NCBI RefSeq assembly: GCF_020536995.1
Contig: NC_068366.1
Span: forward strand, 33,448,611-33,512,610
Direction: 5' to 3'
Origin: Dreissena polymorpha
Taxonomy: Eukaryota > Mollusca > Bivalvia > Myida > Dreissenidae
DNA: 64,000 nt
In this document: positions 27,301-36,300 of the stretch, in pieces
Layout: every line of letters begins with the position of its first letter
Numbering within the stretch: position 1 is the stretch's first letter
Position numbers and translations under genes: made by a program
The notes under the pieces: model-generated
The model's database searches: none
Told to the model about the DNA's origin: nothing
Seen by the model: the letters and a program-made list of their open reading frames with translations, nothing else

Positions 27301-30300
27301 CCATAGCACTCCTGAAGAAGGTTGTGGAGCGTGTGCAGTCCGAGAACGAGCAGCTCAAGAAGGCGCCTGGCGTTGTCAGCAACGAGAGACTGCAGAACCT
27401 ACAGCTGGAGAATGAGGGACTCAAGGTAGGTGAACATTGTGTAGTTAAAATGACATTTACTTTAATGATGTCATTTGATTTTAATTGTTTTTCTTTTCTG
27501 GTAAATTCTGCCATTTGTTGTGTTTGTTTTCAAAATAAATACCGATGATTTTAGAAAATGATGGTATAGATAAAATACCAAATTAGTGTTGAATACAGAG
27601 CAGTTTATTTGTTCAGCACTAAAACATGAATCAGGTTTTATAAGCCTTGCTAAATAAACTTATTTGTAGTCAGCAATAACCTAGTATTCTCAATATCAAT
27701 TTAAACTACCAAATGATTGAGTTTAAGATAAAGCAACAATCACGCAATAATGATTAATGAACACGCCAGATTCAGCTTTGGTTATATCTCAACAAGCCTC
27801 AATCTTATGCATGTGCGTTAAGTATTGTCCAAGATTAGCCTGTGCAGTTCACACAGGCTAATAAAGGATGATGCGCGTGTATGACATTTTTCGTTTTAAG
27901 GTAGTCTCTTTGAAATGAAAATCCAGTTTAGGTAAAAAGTGTTGCACATACATTTGACTCGGTTTTCTCAGTGAGATACTCAAATGGCTTTTTTCAGTCC
28001 CAACTCGAGGAGTTACGACAGCGTGTTGGGGCGACACTGAGTGAGCGCTACACCAGTCAGCAGAAGGGCACGGCCAAAATGATGAGTGACTATGAGAAAA
28101 TGAGGAAAGACCTCATGAGGGTAAGTTTGTGAACATGAGAAAACGAGGATAGACCTCATGAGGGTTAGTTTGTGAATGCGAAATAATGAGGAAAGACATC
28201 ATGAGGTCAGGTTGTTTATATATTTGAGCCGCATTCTGGAACACAGTGCTTACTGCATGTGCCTAAAGTGTCTTCCCAGATAAGCATGTGCTCTCTGCAT
28301 ACAATAATCAGGGACGACATTTGTCGTAGTTTATGTTTATAAGAAGTCTCTTCGAAACAGAAATCCTGTGTATATGGAATGTGTCGTTCCTGATCGTGCC
28401 GTTCCTGATAGCCTGTGCAGACTGCACAGGCTAATTTGGGACGACACCTTATCACATGAATTAAGACATGTTTTCCTAGAAGAGGCTTATTTTATAAATT
28501 TACTTTGTAAGAGTTAAATTTGTCTTGTGCTACTGCTTTTTGAAAGAGTAATAGTAATACATTTTTCATAAAAGTTGTTTTAGCAAAATTACCCTAAAGA
28601 CACAGCAAAAACTTGAAAACAACTTTTCTATATATGAGCCTTGTTCTGGGAAAACTGGGCTAAATTCATGTGCATAAAATGTCGTCTCAGAATAGCCTGA
28701 GCAGTCCGGACAGGCTTATCTGGGACGACACTTTTTGCCCAAACAGGATTTTAGTTTAGAAGAGATTTTCTATAAACAAACATTCCATAAAAGTGAAAAG
28801 TATCGTCCCAGAATCTGAGACGACACTTACTCACAAGCATTAATCCCAATTTTTCAAGATTAAGTTTCATATGATTTTATGATAAACTACTTAAATCCTA
28901 TTCAGTAATTCAACACAAGAAATTTGCAGAATCCAAGTATTTCTAAACCATCTGTATATGATAAGGAAATGGACACCAACGAGAAGCTGCGTGCCCAGAT
29001 CACGTCCCTGGAGATAAAGGTGGAGCAGCAGAAGACGAGGCTCACCGAGTCCAAGACGAGGCTGCAGATAGAGGAAGGGAGGGCGGAGGAAGGGACGGCG
29101 GGCGAGGGGAAAGGGTGGAAGTCAGCAGTGGTCACACGCATGTATGAGGATAGGGTGAAGTCACTGGAGGCAGACCTGGAGAAAAAGGTATGTGGGAGTT
29201 TCAGTATGGATTCTTGTTTGATTGAGATATGTGAGGCGTGTGTGTATGTGATTTTGAAGAATGCTTTAATTCTTAATATTTTTTTATGATCATGAGTGGG
29301 TAAAAAGGAATAATCTTCGAAACAACAAATTTTCTTGACATTGAATGCTTTCCCACTATTTAAAAATATATTTTTAGGAGCAAAAATTGATAATTTTGAA
29401 TTCATTTTGAAGTACTCCTATTTCCCTAAAAACCACATAGTTAAGCATTTAATAAAAGAAAGTCCAACTTTAAGACCATTCAAAAGTAAGCCGCATGTTC
29501 TCCGGTTCCCATAATGCCATGTTCTAAGACCAATATACTACTGCTATATTTTAGGCCAGCCTGTTCGCCGACTCCAACATCATGCTAAATGAGAAAGCAT
29601 GTTTTAAGGTTTCCCACAATGCGGTTCTGGGAAAACTGGGCTAAATGCATATGCGTAAAGTGTTGTCCCAGATTATCCTGTGCAGTTCGCACAGGCTAAT
29701 CAGGGATGACACTTTCTGCTCTAATGGAATTATTTGTTTAAAGAAAGTCTCTTTTAATCGAAAATACAGTTTATGCAGAATGTGCCATCCATGATAAGCC
29801 CGTGCAGACACTTAAGGCACATGCATTAAGTTTAGTTTTCATAGAACAAGGCTCCAAGCAATAAGTCCAGTTATATCAGTATCAGAACATCCCTGCTATA
29901 TTTCAGACCAGCCTGTTGTCCGACTCTAAGACCATGCTAAAGGAGGCAGCGGTGCGTGAACAGAGACTCATGGCAGAGAAGGAACAACTGCTCAAGAAGG
30001 TCAGCTACCATGCAGATACAAAACCAGGACTAATTCTGTGATCAAACTTGATTTAACAAATTAAATGTATAAATGATATTTTTGAAGTTCTTTATAAACT
30101 CAATGCATAAGCACTATAAGCTCCACGTAAGCTGGAATTATCGGTTTAATCAATTAATAAGATTTGCTAATTTTTTTTTATTTTACTCGCGTAAAAAGCC
30201 TGATATTTATCGGGACAATCAGAGTTAAAAATACATAATAATTATATTTATTTAATACTACAGTGCAGAATATTAATTGAATGATCATCTTGTGTGTGGA

Positions 30301-33300
30301 CTGTTTAAATTTCTTTAAATTTAGTTAGTGGATTGATAACAATTTTGATTGTCTTTAACACAATGTTCTTAAGGAGACACTTAAGCATTGTTTCTTGGTT
30401 AGAACCAGAACTCTGCAACTCTTAATAATAAAATAGTATTACACAAGTTCACAAGGTGGAAACATATCCATTACACTATTGCATACTTTATTTCAGCCAT
30501 TTTCTGGGAAAATTGGGCTCAATGAATGGACGTTGTGTCTCAAAATGGATTTTGTTTAGAATACTTCTTTTAAACGAAAATTTCATAAAAGAGGGAAAGT
30601 GACGTTCCTGATTTGCCTGTGGGGCCTTCACTGGCGATTCTAGGACGACACTTTACGGCAACGCACATTCATTAAGCTGTGTTTTTCCCAGAGCAATGCT
30701 AATTTATTGAACTAAAACAAACAAATACTATTGTATGCATGATTATGCCCTGTACCCTAGGTGGCCGTGCTGGAGAAGATACCTAGTGGGTCTGGTGTGA
30801 CGGACGCACAGCTGGCGCGAGACTACCAGCAGGCCAAGTATGTATCCATTATCATACGAGCCTTCTTCTGGGAAAACTAGGCTTAATGCATATTTCCAAG
30901 AAAAACCTGTGCAGGCTACTCAGGCACAACACTATTTGCTTAAACTTGATTTTTGTTAAAAGATTCTTTTTATGCCCCCCTTCAAAGAAGAGGGGGTATA
31001 TTGCTTTGCTCATGTCGGTCTGTCGGTCCGTCCACCAGGTTGTTGTCAGACGATAACTCAAGAACACTTGGTCCTAGGATCATGAAACTTCATAGATAGA
31101 TTGATCATGACTCGCAGATGACCCCTATTGATTTTCAGGTCACTAGGTCAAAGGTCAAGGTCACAGTGACAAAAATATTTATATTTTTTTTTAAACAAAA
31201 AATGTAATTATAGAGGAAAGTGTCGTCCTTGATAAGTCTGTACAGACTGCATAGACTCATATGGGAGGAAACTTTATGAACATGCATTAAGTCCAGTGTT
31301 TGGAGAACGTGGCTCTTATTACCAGGTTGCATTAAGTTTTAATCATGTTTTCTAACTTTTATTGCATCGGAAGCCTTATTAAGGCGTTCATGAGTCTGTT
31401 CCCTGGGTAGAAATAGTGATAGAGAACGCTGCCAGAGTGGGGCTCGATGCAGCGACCTCCTGATCACTTGGCGGACACAATATCCACTTTGCCACCTCAA
31501 GAGTTTATGTAACAATTGAAGTCATGTATTGGTAGGTTACATATTAGACTCAAAACTTTGTAACTTTATATAGCTTGAAATGTCAAAATTAGTCCATATT
31601 GAATGAAGGATTGAATCCTTAAAAAATGGATGTCATTTTCACACTATAATATATTGTCCTTTTTCATTTTATATAGTTGTTTAAAAATATTTTAAAATGT
31701 AAATTATAGCTACAAATATCAAAAAGACGTTAAAATATTAGGTTATATTCTCAATACTTGCTCTAACATATTATCAGCGCTCCCCGATGTTATCTGTAAA
31801 TACCTTATTTATTCCTTAAACACTTCAAACGTGCAAACCCACTGCTATTTCTGACCCCCTGATAGTTATGATAGTGTAAAACCCCTTGATATTTCTAACC
31901 CTGAGTTGTGTGTTTGAAGATTGACAATAGTTTTGATAGTACAATCCCCCTCATATTTCTTACAGCACAAACCTTCTGATGTTTCTGTTAGTATTACTTA
32001 TGGTTGCATGTTTGTAGGTTGACTATAGACCCACTGTTGTGTGTTTGTAGGTTGACTATAGAACACTGTGGTGTGTTTGTAGGTTGACTATAGACCACTG
32101 TTGTTTGTTTGTAAGTTAACTTTAGACCACTGTTGTGTGTTTGTAGGTTGACTATAGATCCACTGTTGTGTGTTTGTAGGTTGACTATAGATCCACTGTT
32201 GTGTGTTTGTAGGTTGACTATAGACCACTGTTTTGTGTTTGTAGGTTGACTATAGACCACTGTTTTGTGTTTGTAGGTTGACTATAGACCCACTGTTGTA
32301 TGTTTGTAGGTTGACTATAGACCCACTGTTGTGTGTTTGTAGGTTGACTATAGACCCACTGTTGTGTGTTTGTAGGTTGACTGTAGACCACTGTTGTATG
32401 TTTGTAGGTTGACTATAGACACTGTTGTGTTTGTAGGTTGACTATAGACCCACTGTTGTGTGCTTGTAGGTTGACTACAGACCACTGTTTCATGTTTGTA
32501 TGGTGACTATAGACCACTGTTGTGTGTTTGTAGGTTGACTATAGACCACTGTTGTGTGTTTGTAGGTTGACTATACACCCACTGTTGTGTGTTTGTAGGT
32601 TGACTATAGACCACTGTTGTTTGTTTGTAGGTTGACTATAGACCCACTGTTGTGTGTTTGTAGGTTGACTATAGACCACTGTTGTGTGTTTGTAGGTTGA
32701 CTATAGACCCACTGTTGTGTTTTTGTAGGTCGACTATAGACCCACTGTTGTGTGTTTGTAGGTTGACTATAGACCCACTGTTGTGTGCTTGTAGGTTGAC
32801 TATAGACCACTGTTTTGTTTGTAGGTTGACTATAGACCACTGTTGTGTGTTTGTAGGTTGACTATAGACCCACTGTTTTGTGTTTGTAGGTTGACTATAG
32901 ACCACTGTTGTGTGTTTGTAGGTTGACTGTAGACCACTGTTGTGTGTTTGTAGGTTGACTATAGACCCACTGTTGTGTGCTTGTGGGTTGACTATAGACC
33001 ACTGTTGCATGTTTGTATGTTTACTATAGACCACTGTTGTGTGTTTGTAGATTGACTATAGACCACTGTTGTGTGTTTGTAGGTTGACTATAGACCCACT
33101 GTTGTGTGCTTGTAGGTTGACTACAGACCACTGTTTCATGTTTGTATGGTGACTATAGACCACTGTTGTGTGTTTGTAGGTTGACTATAGACCACTGTTG
33201 TGTGTTTGTAGGTTGACTATACACCCACTGTTGTGTGTTTGTAGGTTGACTATAGACCACTGTTGTTTGTTTGTAGGTTGACTATAGACCCACTGTTGTG

Positions 33301-36300
33301 TGTTTGTAGGTTGACTATAGACCACTGTTGTGTGTTTGTAGGTTGACTATAGACCCACTGTTGTGTTTTTGTAGGTCGACTATAGACCCACTGTTGTGTG
33401 TTTGTAGGTTGACTATAGACCCACTGTTGTGTGCTTGTAGGTTGACTATAGACCACTGTTTTGTTTGTAGGTTGACTATAGACCACTGTTGTGTGTTTGT
33501 AGGTTGACTATAGACCCACTGTTTTGTGTTTGTAGGTTGACTATAGACCACTGTTGTGTGTTTGTAGGTTGACTATAGACCACTGTTGTGTGTTTGTAGG
33601 TTGACTATAGACCCACTGTTGTGTGCTTGTAGGTTGACTATAGACCACTGTTGCATGTTTGTATGTTTACTATAGACCACTGTTGTGTGTTTGTAGGTTG
33701 ACTATAGACCACTGTTGTGTGTTTGTAGGTTGACTATAGACCCACTGTTGTGTGTTTGTAGGTTGACTATAGACCCACTGTTGTGTGCTTGTAGGTTGAC
33801 TATAGACCCACTGTTGTGTGTTTGTAGTTTGACTATAGACCACTGTTGTGTGTTTGTAGGTTGACTATAGACCCACTGTTGTGTTTTTGTAGGTCGACTA
33901 TAGACCCACTGTTGTGTGTTTGTAGGTTGACTATAGACCCACTGTTGTGTGCTTGTAGGTTGACTATAGACCACTGTTTTTTGTAAAACGACTATTGACC
34001 ACTGTTGTGTGTTTGTAGGTTTACTATAGACCACTGTTGTGTGTTTGTAGGTTGACTATAGACCCACTGTTTTGTGTTTTTAGGTTGACTATAGACCACT
34101 GTTGTGTGTTTGTAGGTTGACTATAGACCACTGTTTTGTGTTTGTAGGTCGACTATTGACCACTGTTGTGTGTTTGTAGATTGACTATTGACCACTGTTG
34201 TGTGTTTGTTATGTAGATTGACTATAGACCCACTGTTGTGTGTTTGAAGGTTGACTATTGACCACTGTTGTGTTTGTAGATTGACTATAGACCGACTTGA
34301 GAATGAGAAGAAGGAGATAGCCTATGAGCTCAATATGGCCCGCAGACAGGCTGGCACCGCACATGTACGTACAGCAACCTGCTTGGAATTTGAACATCTG
34401 ACTTGTTCTTGGAAAACTGGGCCTAATGCTTGAACGTTACGTGTCGTCCCAGATTAGACTGTGCAGTCAGCACATTCTAATCAGGGATGACACTCTCTGC
34501 TAAGGCTGTATTTTTGTATAGGAGAGACTTCCTGTAAAAGAAAAATTCCATAATAGTGGAAAGTGGCAACTCTGATTAGCATGTGCAGATTGCATAGGCC
34601 AATCTGGGAAGACACTTAAAGGACATGCATAATACCCAGTTTTCCCAGAACAAATCTCATATTAACATAAATAACCTTCTTCAGATTTATACAATATTGA
34701 ATATGCCTCAGCTTTCCTTTAAAGTCCTTAGGCTTAACAATTTTTATTTTTACCTGAACTATTTTACAATGGTAAATATGCTTATAAAAATTGCATGAAA
34801 TACTTTGAAGTGACCGAAGTCAGCAAAAGACATTTTTATTGCTTTTGCTGGTAATCTTGATAATTATGTCAGCTCATTAATTCCCAAAGCCTGTATTTCA
34901 CTGTTTAAGGTGGTTGCAAAATGTTCTTCTGCAAAAAGATTATATTTCAGCAGAAAAATAAATGAACAACTAATGCATAATGTCAAAAGAGCAAAATGTG
35001 ATTGAACCATTTCTGCTGTGAAGAAAGATTATATGATTTTACAAAACGGATCCAGTTAATTCATTCTCACTTAAATAAGTCAATAAAACAGGTTATGCAT
35101 TTACTTTAAGTGTTGTCTCAAATTAGCTTGTACAGTCCACACAGACTGATCGAGGACAATACTTTTCACATATACTGGATTTTTAAGGAGAGACTTACTT
35201 TAGACGAAGAACACCATAGAAGCGGAAAATGTTGTCCCTGATAATCTGGGACAACACTTTACGCACATGCATTTAGCCCCATATTCCCAGAGCATGACTG
35301 ATATGTCTCATATTCCCAGAGCATGACTGATATGTCTCATATTCCCAGAGCATGACTGATATGTCTCATATTCCCAGAGCATGACTTATATGTCTCATAT
35401 TCCCAGAGCATGACTGATATGTCTCATATTCCAGAGCATGACTGATATGTCTCATATTCCAGAGCATGACTGATATGTCTCATATTACCAGAGCATGACT
35501 GATATGTCTCATATTCCCAGAGCATGAGTGATATGTCTCATATTCCCAGAACATGACTGAAATGTCTCATATTCCAGAGCATGACTTATATGTCTCATAT
35601 TCCAGAGCATGACTGATATGTCTCATATTCCCAGAGCATGACTGATATGTCTCATATTCCAGAGCATGACTGATATGTCTCATATTCCCAGAGCATGACT
35701 GATATGTCCCATATTCCCAGAGCATGACTGATATGTCTCATATTCCCAGAGCATGACTGATATGTCTCATATTTCAGAGCATGACCGATATGGCTCATAT
35801 TCCCAGGGCATGACTGATATGTCTCATATTCCCAGAGCATGACTGATATGTCTCATATTCCCAGAGCATGAGTGATATGTCCCATATTCCCAGAGCATGA
35901 CTGATATGTCTCATATTCCAGAGCATGACTGATATGTCTCATATTCCAGAGCATGACTGATATGTCTCATATTCCCAGAGCATGACTGATATGTCTCATA
36001 TTCCAGAGCATGACTGATATGTCTCATATTCCAGAGCATGCCTGATATGTCTCATATTCCCAGAGCATGACTGATATGTCTCATATTCCAGAGCATGACT
36101 GATATGTCCCATATTCCAGAGCATGACTGATATGTCTCATATTCCCAGAGCATGAGTGATATGTCCCATATTCCAAGAGCATGACTGATGTGTCTCATAT
36201 TTCAGAGCATAACTGATATGTCTCATATTCCTAGAGCATGAGTGATATGTCCCATATTCCCAGAGCATGACTGATGTGTCTCATATTCCAGAGCATGACT

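Noticed and set aside
29618-29858. F1 copies as coding exons (LCSLHRLIRDDTF-like peptides)
   Set aside because: The peptide recurs wherever F1 does, in both orientations, and never joins a gene frame.
31994-34034. Minus-strand frames with SQPTNTQQW-type repeats
   Set aside because: By-product of the 33-bp period; no start context, conservation or splice support.
32010-34279. Regular ~33-bp direct repeats resembling a CRISPR array
   Set aside because: There are no unique spacers, the host is a eukaryote, and the unit is a splice-site copy.
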